Assembly: GCF_029963765.1 (NCBI RefSeq)
Contig: NZ_JALBYU010000011.1
Location: 121,774 to 185,773, forward strand
Length of the DNA: 64,000 bases
Source of the DNA: Pseudomonas sp. UYIF39
GTDB taxonomy: Bacteria > Pseudomonadota > Gammaproteobacteria > Pseudomonadales > Pseudomonadaceae
Reading direction: 5' to 3'
Positions 54,021-63,213 of the stretch are shown piece by piece. The stretch's first letter is position 1. Each line of letters starts with the position of its first letter. Position numbers and translations under genes: made by a program. Below the pieces are notes generated by a model. That model worked only from the letters and a program-made list of their open reading frames with translations. It did not search any database and was not told the origin of the DNA.

Positions 54021-54473
54021 TCAATCGACGAGGGTGCAGGCCATGACGACAGCATCTTCCCGCCCGCCAACTGCCGGGTAGTAATCACGCCGCCGACCAA
54101 TCTCGTTAAACCCATAACGCTCATACAACTTGAACGCGCCACGGTTGCTGTCGCGCACTTCCAGAAAACACTCCCGCGCCTTGGCGTCATACGCCCGGGA
54201 CATCAAATGCTCCAGCAGCGTCAAACCCAGGCCACGGCCCTGGTTCTCCGGTTTGACGGTGATGTTCAGCAGATGCGCTTCATCAAGGATGATCTGCACC
54301 ACCCCGTGGCCGACCTGCTGCTGGCCTTCAAACATCAGCCATATCTGATATTTACCCAGCCCATCGAGAAAAATCCCGCGAGTCCAGGGATGGCTGTAAG
54401 CCGCGTATTCGATTTTCAGTACAGCGTCCAAGTCCGCCTCGGTCATCGGGCGGAACGATACAGCGTCACTCAT
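54021..54473 (-). CDS. rimI: ribosomal protein S18-alanine N-acetyltransferase
   Basis: A 150-residue GNAT enzyme that acetylates the N-terminal alanine of ribosomal protein S18. The acetyl-CoA binding motif PENQGRGLGLTLLEHLM (residues about 76-92) and the RDSNRGAFKLYERYGF end are typical RimI. It overlaps the upstream psi-subunit gene by eight bases, the same pairing as holD-rimI in E. coli. Confidence 0.93.
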   Translation of the reverse strand: MSDAVSFRPMTEADLDAVLKIEYAAYSHPWTRGIFLDGLGKYQIWLMFEGQQQVGHGVVQIILDEAHLLNITVKPENQGRGLGLTLLEHLMSRAYDAKARECFLEVRDSNRGAFKLYERYGFNEIGRRRDYYPAVGGREDAVVMACTLVD

Positions 54474-55206
54474 TCGATTCTTTCCAGCGCGCCATCAGCC
54501 GACGCATGGCTTGCCAGACATCAGCCTTACGCTGTGGCTCTTCCATTAATAATTCCAGACCCGGCAGGGCCCAGACCGAGCCCAGGCCTTCGACCTGGAG
54601 TTCACGGTTGAAGGATTCGGCGTTCGCCTCACCGGCGAAACGCACCGCCGGCAAGCCGATCAGCCACACACAGACGCACGGTGCGTCTTCCAGCCGGGCC
54701 GAGAGAAAACCTTGCACGAAGTCGCGAGCCGCTTCCGGGCCTTGATCCATGGTGCCCCGAGACAACAGCGGCCAACGCACCGGCTCGCCGACGATCTGCG
54801 GGCTGTCGGGCAGACCGGCGGCGCGAAGCATGTCTTTGAGCAATAGATAGGCAGGGTCACGGGTCTGGAAGGATTCGCCTGTGGGTAACTCCACCAGCAG
54901 CAGGCAACGCCCAGCCCGCAGCAATTGCAGGGCGAAACGCGGCGGCGGCACGACTGGCGCCTTGGCCACAACCGGAGCAGCCTCTTCTTCAACCTTGGCA
55001 TTCGTGCGCGTGCTGGCCAGCGATGGCCGTGGCACCTCGATTTTCACCCGTTCGGCCAGTTTGACCAGCGGTTCCACGGGCGAATCAGCCACAGGCACGG
55101 GCGCAACCGGGGCGACAACCAACGGCTTGGGCATATCCAGCAGTTCGGGGCGCGAGGGCGCAGCAAAGGGCAATTCGGTGCGCGGCAGCCAGTTGACCAC
55201 CTGCAT
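54466..55206 (-). CDS. holD: DNA polymerase III psi subunit, divergent pseudomonad type
   Basis: A 246-residue protein from ATG 55206 (a TTG at 55245 would add 13 residues). It shows no clear likeness to E. coli HolD and has a long Pro/Val/Ala-rich linker (PLVVAPVAPVPVADSPVEPL, residues about 29-48) before a folded C-terminal part with LQLLRAGRCLLLVELPTG. The call rests on position: it overlaps rimI, as holD does in E. coli, and corresponds to PA4679, reported as the cryptic psi subunit of the P. aeruginosa replicase. Psi links the clamp loader to chi. Some annotators call it TonB-like because of the proline linker. Confidence 0.7.
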   Translation of the reverse strand: MQVVNWLPRTELPFAAPSRPELLDMPKPLVVAPVAPVPVADSPVEPLVKLAERVKIEVPRPSLASTRTNAKVEEEAAPVVAKAPVVPPPRFALQLLRAGRCLLLVELPTGESFQTRDPAYLLLKDMLRAAGLPDSPQIVGEPVRWPLLSRGTMDQGPEAARDFVQGFLSARLEDAPCVCVWLIGLPAVRFAGEANAESFNRELQVEGLGSVWALPGLELLMEEPQRKADVWQAMRRLMARWKESNE

Positions 55207-55412
55207 GGCGGTCAAATAAGCGCGGCGACGGGACTCGATAAGCAAAGGTCGGCCACTTGTGGATAACTAAAGTGCGGTGATTCTACCGCCCTTCGCTCAA
55301 GATCGCCCACGCTTGATCGATAGAAAGCCAACTGTCCGTCCCGAGAGTGAATCGCAACGGGTGTGATGCAGTACAATCGCGACTTTTAATCGCCAACCAG
55401 CCGGCCATTCCG

Positions 55413-56690
55413 ATGATCGAACCCAAGCGCGTCTTGCGCGCCCTCGCTGAACACTGGGCACTTCTGGAGCCACTGTGCGAGCACTTCGACCAAGGCACCT
55501 TGAGCCTCAACGAACTGCGCTCACAGTTGGCCGCCCAGCAACTGGACAGTACGCCGCAGGACATCACCAGCCTGCTGGACGTGTGGATCCGCCTCGACAT
55601 TCTGGTTCCCGTGGCAAAAAGCCCGAACCGTTTCGAACTCAATGCGCAGATCCACGACTTCCTCGCCTACCTGCGCCGTGAGCACCGGCTGGGCCTGTGC
55701 CTGGAGATCGAAGCCTATTTGCGCCACCTCGAACGCCTGGCCGGTTATATCCAGGACGCCTTCGACATCCGCGACGGGCACGACCTGGCGCGTCAGTTGC
55801 GCTTGCTCGACATGCGCGTACGGGATGTATTGAAGAAACTCGCTAACGACGAACAAGCCCTGGTGGCTGTCGCCGAGCGCGCCAAGACCAGCGACCGGCA
55901 GATTCCCCTGCGTCAGCGTTATGCGGAAGTATTGGCGACCTGGGACGAATACGTCGAGCCGATGATTCAATTGGTGAACGCCGACGGCGCCTTCGAACAA
56001 GGCGTGCGCAAGGTCGAGAACGTGCTGCTGAAGATGCTCACCGAACAGCAGCGCCTCGGCCATCTGGTCGACGACGACATGCTGCTGCGCACCCACGCAC
56101 GCATCCTCGAAATGCAGACCAGCGCTCAGTTGACCTTGCGTCATGCCCGCGAACTGTTGCTGCCGCTGCGTGAAGAAGCCCGCCGGCACAACGCCGTGAC
56201 CCGTGGCGCGGCGCTGGCCTTGTCGGCCATCCGTCGCAAAGGCATCGATGCGGTGCCGCAAGCGGCTATGCCGATGTTCACCCGTCCGCAAAGCACCTTC
56301 CTCGGCAGTGCCAGCCAAGTCGAAGCCTATGTGTACGCCCTGGCCCGCTTCGAGCCGAAACCGGCGCGTTTCCCCAAGGCTCACAAGACTCAGAAAGGCG
56401 AAGCCCCGCGCGCTCCGCGCACGGTTCGGGAAATGCTCGAACGCTGCGAAGACGCCCTGCCGATGCCGGACCTGATGACCTGGCTGCTGGAGCAGGAACC
56501 GGACGGCGCCACCGACGAATTGCTGTATTGGTTCTCGCGCCTGTCGCGGGAAAAACGCTTCAAACGCGAGCGTCTCGAACGCCGCGATTACCACACTCAT
56601 GAGCACCAGGTCAGCCTGCGCTCCTTCGCCCTGCTCTCGGCCGCCGACACCGCCGCCGAGGATTCTGCGAGCATTCCAAATGCATCTTGA
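55413..56690 (+). CDS. mksF: MksF, kleisin subunit of MksBEF condensin
   Basis: A 425-residue protein starting MIEPKRVLRALAEHWALLEP. It is helical, with an N-terminal winged-helix-like part and a middle coiled-coil region, as in the MukF-like kleisins that bridge the heads of the SMC protein. It is the first gene of a three-gene run in the order of PA4684-PA4686. Its end overlaps mksE by 11 bases. The complex compacts and segregates DNA; in P. aeruginosa it works beside SMC-ScpAB. Confidence 0.88.
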   Translation: MIEPKRVLRALAEHWALLEPLCEHFDQGTLSLNELRSQLAAQQLDSTPQDITSLLDVWIRLDILVPVAKSPNRFELNAQIHDFLAYLRREHRLGLCLEIEAYLRHLERLAGYIQDAFDIRDGHDLARQLRLLDMRVRDVLKKLANDEQALVAVAERAKTSDRQIPLRQRYAEVLATWDEYVEPMIQLVNADGAFEQGVRKVENVLLKMLTEQQRLGHLVDDDMLLRTHARILEMQTSAQLTLRHARELLLPLREEARRHNAVTRGAALALSAIRRKGIDAVPQAAMPMFTRPQSTFLGSASQVEAYVYALARFEPKPARFPKAHKTQKGEAPRAPRTVREMLERCEDALPMPDLMTWLLEQEPDGATDELLYWFSRLSREKRFKRERLERRDYHTHEHQVSLRSFALLSAADTAAEDSASIPNAS

Positions 56691-57381
56691 TCTAAACGAA
56701 CTGTCCCAGCTGGCGCCGATCTTTCGCGAGCTGTTCAAGGGCTACCACGTCAGCCGCCGCGACCCGGAGCTGTACGCACAACTGTCGAACTTCCAGGACC
56801 AGTACCGCACGCTGTTCAAGGCGTTGGGTTTTGAATTGGTCTGCGACACCCGTGGTTTCTACTATTTCGTGCCGGACCTCGCTGCAGCGGCGGTGAATAA
56901 GACGGCTCAGCGTCTGGCGCTGTTCACTTTCATCCTCGTCGAGCATCTGGCCGATCAGGGCCGCGACCCGGTCGCCGTGCTCGACGGTGGCAGCCTCGGC
57001 CGCGATGAATTGCCGTCATTGCTGGAAAAGTACCGCGACCTGTTTATCCAGGCCGAAGTGCAGACCGTCGAAGAACTCGAAGAAAAAATCATGCGCCGCA
57101 TGACTCAGCTCGGTTTTGCCGGTGAAGAAAACGGCATCTACCGTTTCCTGCCGCCGATGCACCGTTTTCTCGATGTCTGCCTGTCGGTCCAGCAGGATCG
57201 CGACCTGGCGGCCAGCCTGCACAGCGTCTTGCCATTGCCGGTGCCGGTGTTGATCGATGACGACAGCGACGAAAAGCTGCTGGAAACCGATGATCCGCTG
57301 GACCTCAGTGACTTCGAAGAAGAAAGCGAAGAAGACGCCATGGCCCGCGCCATTGCCGAAGAACAGGAGACCGACGCATGA
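56680..57381 (+). CDS. mksE: MksE, accessory subunit of MksBEF condensin
   Basis: A 233-residue protein of the MukE-like winged-helix type (MHLDLNELSQLAPIFRELFKGY at the start), ending in a very acidic tail (DLSDFEEESEEDAMARAIAEE). ATG 56680 lies inside the end of mksF and the stop overlaps the mksB start by four bases (ATGA). MksE binds the MksF kleisin. Family length fits. Confidence 0.88.
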   Translation: MHLDLNELSQLAPIFRELFKGYHVSRRDPELYAQLSNFQDQYRTLFKALGFELVCDTRGFYYFVPDLAAAAVNKTAQRLALFTFILVEHLADQGRDPVAVLDGGSLGRDELPSLLEKYRDLFIQAEVQTVEELEEKIMRRMTQLGFAGEENGIYRFLPPMHRFLDVCLSVQQDRDLAASLHSVLPLPVPVLIDDDSDEKLLETDDPLDLSDFEEESEEDAMARAIAEEQETDA

Positions 57382-60218
57382 GCAAGGAGCGCTACGGCAT
57401 TCGCCGCTTTGCCCTTTTGAACACCGCCGGTTACAGCCTCGGCCTGTTCCCACTGGAGGAACCGTTGTCGGTTTACGGGGCGAACAACCTCGGTAAATCC
57501 GCGTCGATCAACGCGTTGCAGTTCCCGATCCTGGCGCGCATGTCGGACATGAGTTTCGGCAAGTACAGTCTGGAACAATCCCGGCGTTTCTACTTCGCCT
57601 CGGACACCAGCTACATCCTGGTCGAAGTCTCGCTGCCGCACGGTCCTCACGTCATTGGCGTGGTCGGTCGCGGCCCGGGCGGTGGTTTCGGTCACCAGTT
57701 CTTTGCCTACGCCGGCAAACTGGATCTGGCCCATTACCAGAAAAACGACACCTGCCTGCGCCAGAAAGAATTGTTCACCAACCTTGAGCGCGAAGGCCTG
57801 AAAGCCTACGAACTCAAGCCGGATGAACTGCGGCGTTTGCTGGTCGGTGGCCACACGTCGATCCCGCTGGACCTGACGCTGATCCCGCTGCGCTCCACCA
57901 GCGAGCAGAGCCTGAAGACCTTCCGCGCGTTGTTCATCAACTTGCTGCACATGCGAGAAATCACCGCGGCCAAGCTCAAGCAGCTGTTCCTCGATGCGTT
58001 CGAACACAGCCTGCGCTCCGGCAGTGTCGACTACATCGCCGCGTGCGAAGAAGCGTTCCGCGATGTACGACGCATGGAGCAGGACTACAACTCGCTGGTC
58101 ACCGCCGGCCCGCTCGTTGAAGCGTTGGCCTCCGGCGTTACCCAGCGCAATATCCTGCGCGGCAAGTTGCACCGCATCTCGCCGCTGCTCGATTCGTTGC
58201 TCGGTACTTGGTCGGACTACGCCAGTGCGCGCAAGGAAGAGCTGACCATTCAGGCCGAACATTACCGCGGCGAGCAGGACGCCCTGCAAAACGATCAGCG
58301 TGGCGGCACTCAAGAGCTGATGCGCCTGGAGCGGGAAATCACCGGGATCCAGCGCTGGCTCGGCGAGCTGTCAGTGCTCAAGCATCGCTTCGCACTGGTC
58401 GATGACGTCAAAGTGCTTGAGCAGCAACTGCTCGCGGCCAAGGACGCCCACGATGAACTGGCCGGTGCATTGGCGCAGTCGCGGCAGTTCAGTGCCGAAG
58501 ATTTGGAAGAGCGTCTGCGGGATCTGGAAAAACGCCTGAAGTCGGTCAAACAGCAACTCGATCACGCCGACAACAACAGCTACGCCCGTCTGCGTGAAGA
58601 GTTTTCGCAACAGGATGTCGAGCGCCTGATGCGTCTGTTCAACAGCGCGTTGTTCAGCCTGCCGCTCGGTGAGCACGGGATTACGCTGGACGAGGACGGT
58701 CAGTGGGTCAAATCCCTGGAGCTGATTCTCGACGGCTTCAAAGGCGAGCGTTTTGAAGTGCCGGGGCTGTCCATCGACATCTCGCACATCGAGCCGCCAG
58801 CCTTGCAAGCCCTGGCCGACCGCGCCGCGTTGCGTGATCAGAAAGAGCGCCTGGAAAAAGAACTCAAGCAACTGAAAACCCAAGCGTCCGTGGTCGCTGA
58901 CCGCGCGGCGAGCAAGACCCAGACCGAAGCGCTGTACCAGCAAGTGCTGGACGCGCAAAAAGCCCTGGAAGATTTCCGCCGCGCGCAAACGCTGAGCGCC
59001 GAGGAAGACGACAAGCTTGAGCAACTGGCGCAGATGGAAGCCGCCCAGGAAGAGTTGAAGCGTTCCAGCGACGCCTTCACCGAACGCGTCCAGCAACTGT
59101 CGGCCAAGCTGCAACTGGTCGGGCGGCAGATCGGCGACATGGAAGCCAAGCAACGCACCCTCGACGACGCCCTGCGCCGCCGTCAGTTGTTGCCGGCAGA
59201 TCTGCCGTTCGGTACGCCGTTCATGGACCCGATCGACGACTCCATGGACAACCTGCTACCGCTGCTCAATGACTATCAGGACAGTTGGCAGGGTTTGCAG
59301 CGCAGCGATGGTCAGATCGAGGCGCTGTACGCTCAGGTCCGCCTCAAAGGCGTGGCCAAGTTCGACAGCGAAGACGATATGGAGCGTCGCCTGCAATTGC
59401 TGATCAACGCCTATGCGCACCGCACCGACGAAGCCCTGACCCTTGGCAAGGCGCGTCGTGCGGCCGTTACCGACATCGCCCGGACCCTGCGCAACATCCG
59501 CAGCGACTACGACAGCCTTGAGCATCAACTGGCACTGTTCAACCGCGAGATCAACAAACGCCAGGTCTCCAACCTGCAAAGCTTCCGCATCGTGCTGGCA
59601 CCGAACAAGGAAGCGCTCAAGCACATCGACCAGATCATCCACAGCGCCGGCCAGTATGAAGAAGGCGAAACCCTTTCGGTCTTCGACCTGAGCCAAAGCG
59701 CCGATCAGGACAACAAGAACGAAGAAGCCAAGGAATACCTGGCGCGGCTGGTAGCGGCCAACCACAACCAGCTCGGCCTCAAGGACTTGTTCGAGCTGGC
59801 GTTCGAGATCACCAAGGTCAACGGCCAGCCGGTGATCCACACCGACATCGACGGAGCGGCATCCAACGGCACCACGATGACCATCAAGGCGCTGACCAAC
59901 ATGTACTTGTTGCTGCACTTGATGGACCGCGACCAGGCCGGTCGCGTGCGCCTGCCGTACTACCTCGACGAGGCAGCGGACATTGACGAGAAGAACCAGG
60001 CAGCGCTGCTGGAAACCAGCCTGCAACTGGGCTTCGTACCGATCCTGGCGAGTGTGAAGCCGCAGGTCTGCGCCAGTGTCGCCATTGACCTGGAAGGTGG
60101 CAGCGGGCCGAACGGGATCTACATCGACGAGGCGGACTGGAAGTACATCCGTCGTCACGATGAGGTGAAAGCTGCCGCTCCCGTTGAAGCAGATGAACCG
60201 GAGCTGGATGCCGTCTGA
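57378..60218 (+). CDS. mksB: MksB, SMC-like ATPase of MksBEF condensin
   Basis: A 946-residue SMC-like protein. The Walker A motif GANNLGKSASINAL lies at residues 34-47; long coiled coils span about 280-720 (for example LEKELKQLKTQASVVADRAA), and the C-terminal head has Walker B PYYLDEAADIDEKNQ near residue 862. The arms are shorter than those of SMC or MukB, as in Mks. No gene for MksG/JetD (the nuclease of Wadjet plasmid defence) follows; the next gene is pqiB on the other strand. So this is the chromosomal three-gene type. Confidence 0.92.
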   Translation: MSKERYGIRRFALLNTAGYSLGLFPLEEPLSVYGANNLGKSASINALQFPILARMSDMSFGKYSLEQSRRFYFASDTSYILVEVSLPHGPHVIGVVGRGPGGGFGHQFFAYAGKLDLAHYQKNDTCLRQKELFTNLEREGLKAYELKPDELRRLLVGGHTSIPLDLTLIPLRSTSEQSLKTFRALFINLLHMREITAAKLKQLFLDAFEHSLRSGSVDYIAACEEAFRDVRRMEQDYNSLVTAGPLVEALASGVTQRNILRGKLHRISPLLDSLLGTWSDYASARKEELTIQAEHYRGEQDALQNDQRGGTQELMRLEREITGIQRWLGELSVLKHRFALVDDVKVLEQQLLAAKDAHDELAGALAQSRQFSAEDLEERLRDLEKRLKSVKQQLDHADNNSYARLREEFSQQDVERLMRLFNSALFSLPLGEHGITLDEDGQWVKSLELILDGFKGERFEVPGLSIDISHIEPPALQALADRAALRDQKERLEKELKQLKTQASVVADRAASKTQTEALYQQVLDAQKALEDFRRAQTLSAEEDDKLEQLAQMEAAQEELKRSSDAFTERVQQLSAKLQLVGRQIGDMEAKQRTLDDALRRRQLLPADLPFGTPFMDPIDDSMDNLLPLLNDYQDSWQGLQRSDGQIEALYAQVRLKGVAKFDSEDDMERRLQLLINAYAHRTDEALTLGKARRAAVTDIARTLRNIRSDYDSLEHQLALFNREINKRQVSNLQSFRIVLAPNKEALKHIDQIIHSAGQYEEGETLSVFDLSQSADQDNKNEEAKEYLARLVAANHNQLGLKDLFELAFEITKVNGQPVIHTDIDGAASNGTTMTIKALTNMYLLLHLMDRDQAGRVRLPYYLDEAADIDEKNQAALLETSLQLGFVPILASVKPQVCASVAIDLEGGSGPNGIYIDEADWKYIRRHDEVKAAAPVEADEPELDAV

Positions 60219-60231
60219 TTTGCGTTAATCG

Positions 60232-60284
60232 ACAGCCATAAAAAAGGCCGCGATCCAATGGATCGCGGCCTTTTTTATGGCTGT
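60232..60284. terminator. long bidirectional terminator between mksB and pqiB
   Basis: A perfect 25-base inverted repeat with only three loop bases (arms 60232-60256 and 60260-60284). The stem core is GGCCGCGATCC flanked by A and T runs, so it ends transcription from both convergent operons. Confidence 0.92.
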
Positions 60285-60293
60285 GTTTTGGGT

Positions 60294-62597
60294 TTACTTG
60301 CCGATTGAAATCTTCGGCGCCCAAGTCAGCCATTCATCTTCGAACTTATCGAACAGCGGGAACGTTTGCTCAGCTCGCGCCGGACTGCCCATGCGCTCGC
60401 CGTCCGGCGTGGCGAAAGCGATCCCGCCCTGAATCAGCGTCTCCAGCGACTCGGTTCGCATCGTCGCCCCTTTGAACAAGCCGTAATCAAAGCCAAAACC
60501 ACTGGAGTTCCAGAAACGCGTGCCGCTGCGCACCAACGGCGCGTACTTCGGCTCGATCAGGATGTGCACCAACACACGGTCCGCCGTCTGGCCGAGCTCA
60601 TAGCCTGTCACCTTGCCCACGGTGATTTCGCGATAGGTGACCGGCACACCTGTTTTCAGCGAACCACGGCGGGCAGCGCTCAACACCAGACTCAAACCGG
60701 CTTCTTGTTTAGCGGTTTCCGGCGGATTGGCCAGGGCCACGAAGTTCTTCTGCGGGCCGAGTTTTTTCGCGGCCGGTTGCACTTCGATGTATTGGCCAGT
60801 GACCAGCGTTTCGAGGTTGGACGTCTTGATCAGACCCAGTTCAGGTTTGACGACCCAGAACTGACTACCCACCCGAGCTATACGCTCCGGCACTTCTGTG
60901 ATTCGTGCAGTCAGCAGCACTGATTGCAGATCATCGCTGAGGTCGACGTCTTCAATCTTGCCGACATCCAGACCTTTGAATCGAATCGGCGTGCCGCTGC
61001 GCAAGCCATCGGCACGATCAACCCTGATCGTTACCAAGGCGCCTTTTTGCGTCGCCTCATCATGACTGGCGAATAAACGGAAACGTGGAATCCGCTTCTG
61101 CAACGGCGCCTTGGCTTCCGGTGTTTCGAAGGCAATGCCACCGGCCATCAGGCTTTGTAGCGACTCACTTTTGACCTGGATTCCACCGGTCAGTCCACCC
61201 GTCAGCGTGATGCCGCTGGCATTCCAGAACCGTGTCGAGGCGTTGACCAGCCCTTCGTATTCCTTCTCGATGTGAACACCAATCACCAACTGCTTTTTAG
61301 TGCGTGAGAACTGATAGCTCTGGACCGAACCGACCTTGACCTGCTTGTACAGAATCGGGCTGCCAACCTCCAGCGAACCGAGGTTTTCGGTGAACAGCAC
61401 CAGGTGCAATCCCGGTGCACGCAAGTCGAGCGGCGGTGCCTTCGGCCGCGCCACAAACTCGCGCTGCGGTGCGGCGCCTTTGTCTCCTGGACGCACGGCG
61501 ATGTAATTGCCTTTGACCAACGCTTCGAGACCGGTGATACCGGCAAGCGAGATCGACGGCTTGACCACCCAGAACTGGGTGCCTTCGACCAGGTAATCTT
61601 CGGCCAGAGGATCGAGGGTCAATTCGGCGGTGGCACTGGATAGATCTGGATCGATCTTGAGCGCTTTCAGATTGCCGACCTGGATGCCTTTGTACATAAC
61701 CGGTGTGCGGCCCGCCTGCATTCCTTCGAAGTCGCTGAGTTTGACCTTGACCCGAATACCGGCGGCGGCGGCATCGAAATCTTCGTAGAGACGGAACGGC
61801 AGGCTCGGGTCGGTGGGCGGGCTGTCCTTGCGGTTCTCCGGCGTGGCAAACGCGATACCGCCGGCGACGATGCTGGCCAGGGATTCGCTGCGCACTTTCA
61901 CACCCGACAGGTTGGCGTCGATGCTGATGCCGCTGGCGTTCCAGAAACGCGTGTGTTTGCGCACGAGCTTGGCGTAGGTGGGCTCGATGAAAACTTTGAG
62001 TTCGACGGTGCTTTGGTCTTCGGACAGCAGGTAACTTTTGATCTGGCCGACCCTGATCTGCTTATAGAACACCGGGCTACCGCGATTGAGTGAACCGAGA
62101 CGATCAGCCTTGATGGTCAGGTGTAGACCGGGCTTGGCGTCCGACAGCGGAGGCTCTTCGGCCAGGGCTTTGAACTTGCGAGCCAGCTCACCCTCGCCTG
62201 GGCTTATCGCCACGTAGTTACCCGAAACCAGCGTCTCCAGGCCAGTGATACCGGCCAGGGTCACGCTCGGCTTGACCAGCCAGAAACGGGTACTGGTCCG
62301 CAGGTATGGCTCCACGTCCTTGTTCATTTCGACGGTGGCGATCACGCCTTTGGAGTTGCCTTCGTCATCAAGTTTGAGGGCCTTGACCTTACCCACCGAC
62401 ATGCCTTTGTAGACGACTTCGGTCTTGTTGGCCTGAATGCCTTCACCACTTTCGAAACGCACCTGAATCTCGATGCCGGTCTCGTTGTAGGCACGCCAGC
62501 CGAGCCAGCCGCCGATGATCAGGGCAATCAGGGGCAACACCCAAATAGCTGACCAGTTCGAGGCGGGTCGGGTTTTTGCTGTAGGCAAATCAGTCAT
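60294..62597 (-). CDS. pqiB: PqiB-type MCE protein with six MCE repeats
   Basis: The 767-residue protein has one N-terminal membrane anchor (WSAIWVLPLIALIIGGWLGW, residues 18-37) and then a periplasmic chain of MCE domains. Six repeats can be counted by the core VYKGMSVGKVK, FYKQIRVGQIK, MYKGIQVGNLK, LYKQVKVGSVQ, RFKGLDVGKIE and TYREITVGKVT. MCE proteins form hexameric tubes that carry lipids between the two membranes. E. coli PqiB has three repeats and LetB seven. It overlaps the PqiA-like gene upstream by eight bases. Confidence 0.92.
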   Translation of the reverse strand: MTDLPTAKTRPASNWSAIWVLPLIALIIGGWLGWRAYNETGIEIQVRFESGEGIQANKTEVVYKGMSVGKVKALKLDDEGNSKGVIATVEMNKDVEPYLRTSTRFWLVKPSVTLAGITGLETLVSGNYVAISPGEGELARKFKALAEEPPLSDAKPGLHLTIKADRLGSLNRGSPVFYKQIRVGQIKSYLLSEDQSTVELKVFIEPTYAKLVRKHTRFWNASGISIDANLSGVKVRSESLASIVAGGIAFATPENRKDSPPTDPSLPFRLYEDFDAAAAGIRVKVKLSDFEGMQAGRTPVMYKGIQVGNLKALKIDPDLSSATAELTLDPLAEDYLVEGTQFWVVKPSISLAGITGLEALVKGNYIAVRPGDKGAAPQREFVARPKAPPLDLRAPGLHLVLFTENLGSLEVGSPILYKQVKVGSVQSYQFSRTKKQLVIGVHIEKEYEGLVNASTRFWNASGITLTGGLTGGIQVKSESLQSLMAGGIAFETPEAKAPLQKRIPRFRLFASHDEATQKGALVTIRVDRADGLRSGTPIRFKGLDVGKIEDVDLSDDLQSVLLTARITEVPERIARVGSQFWVVKPELGLIKTSNLETLVTGQYIEVQPAAKKLGPQKNFVALANPPETAKQEAGLSLVLSAARRGSLKTGVPVTYREITVGKVTGYELGQTADRVLVHILIEPKYAPLVRSGTRFWNSSGFGFDYGLFKGATMRTESLETLIQGGIAFATPDGERMGSPARAEQTFPLFDKFEDEWLTWAPKISIGK

Positions 62598-63213
62598 GGT
62601 CGTCGTCCGACTCCGTGTTATCCCAAATCAGTCGGGGATCGAAAGTTACTGCGGCAAGCATTGTCAGAATCACCACACTGGCGAAAGCGATGGCGCCAAG
62701 ATTGGCTTCGACGCTGGCAAGCCGTCCGAAATTCACAACCGCCACCAGGATGGCGATCACAAAAATATCGAGCATCGACCAACGGCCGATGAACTCAATA
62801 AAGCGGTACATCCAAATACGTTGGCGAGCCGACAGTGGCTGGCGGCGCTGCACGGAAAACAGCAGCAGTGCGATGCCCACCAATTTGAACGTTGGTACCA
62901 GAATACTGGCGATAAAAACCACGGCGGCGATGGGGATCATGCCGTGCTGAACCAGCTGGATCACACCGGACATGATGGTGCTGGGATCGCCCTGCCCCAG
63001 TGAACTGACGGTCATGATCGGCAACACGTTGGCCGGGATGTAGAGAACCGCGGCGGTAACCAGCAACGCCCAAGTACGCATCACACTGTTCGGACGACGG
63101 ACGTGAACCAGCGCACCGCAACGGGTGCAGAACTGCTCGTCGGTGTCGGCTTCCTGTTTGTTCAATTCATGGCATTCGGCGCAAATCAGAATGCCTGCAT
63201 CAATCGCCCGCAT
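62590..63213 (-). CDS. pqiA: PqiA-type membrane protein (second of two half-size copies)
   Basis: A 207-residue protein with an N-terminal zinc-ribbon (ICAECHELN and FCTRCGAL) and four hydrophobic segments. PqiA of E. coli is about twice this size and carries two such units; here the units are on two genes. ATG 63213 is taken because GAGAGG lies six bases upstream; ATG 63219 is equally possible. It overlaps the previous copy and pqiB, so the three genes form one operon for lipid transfer to or from PqiB. Confidence 0.88.
   Translation of the reverse strand: MRAIDAGILICAECHELNKQEADTDEQFCTRCGALVHVRRPNSVMRTWALLVTAAVLYIPANVLPIMTVSSLGQGDPSTIMSGVIQLVQHGMIPIAAVVFIASILVPTFKLVGIALLLFSVQRRQPLSARQRIWMYRFIEFIGRWSMLDIFVIAILVAVVNFGRLASVEANLGAIAFASVVILTMLAAVTFDPRLIWDNTESDDDHD

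Noticed and set aside
60219..60293. A fourth Wadjet gene (mksG/jetD) after mksB
   Set aside because: A terminator and the end of the convergent pqiB gene follow directly; no TOPRIM-type protein is in the window.
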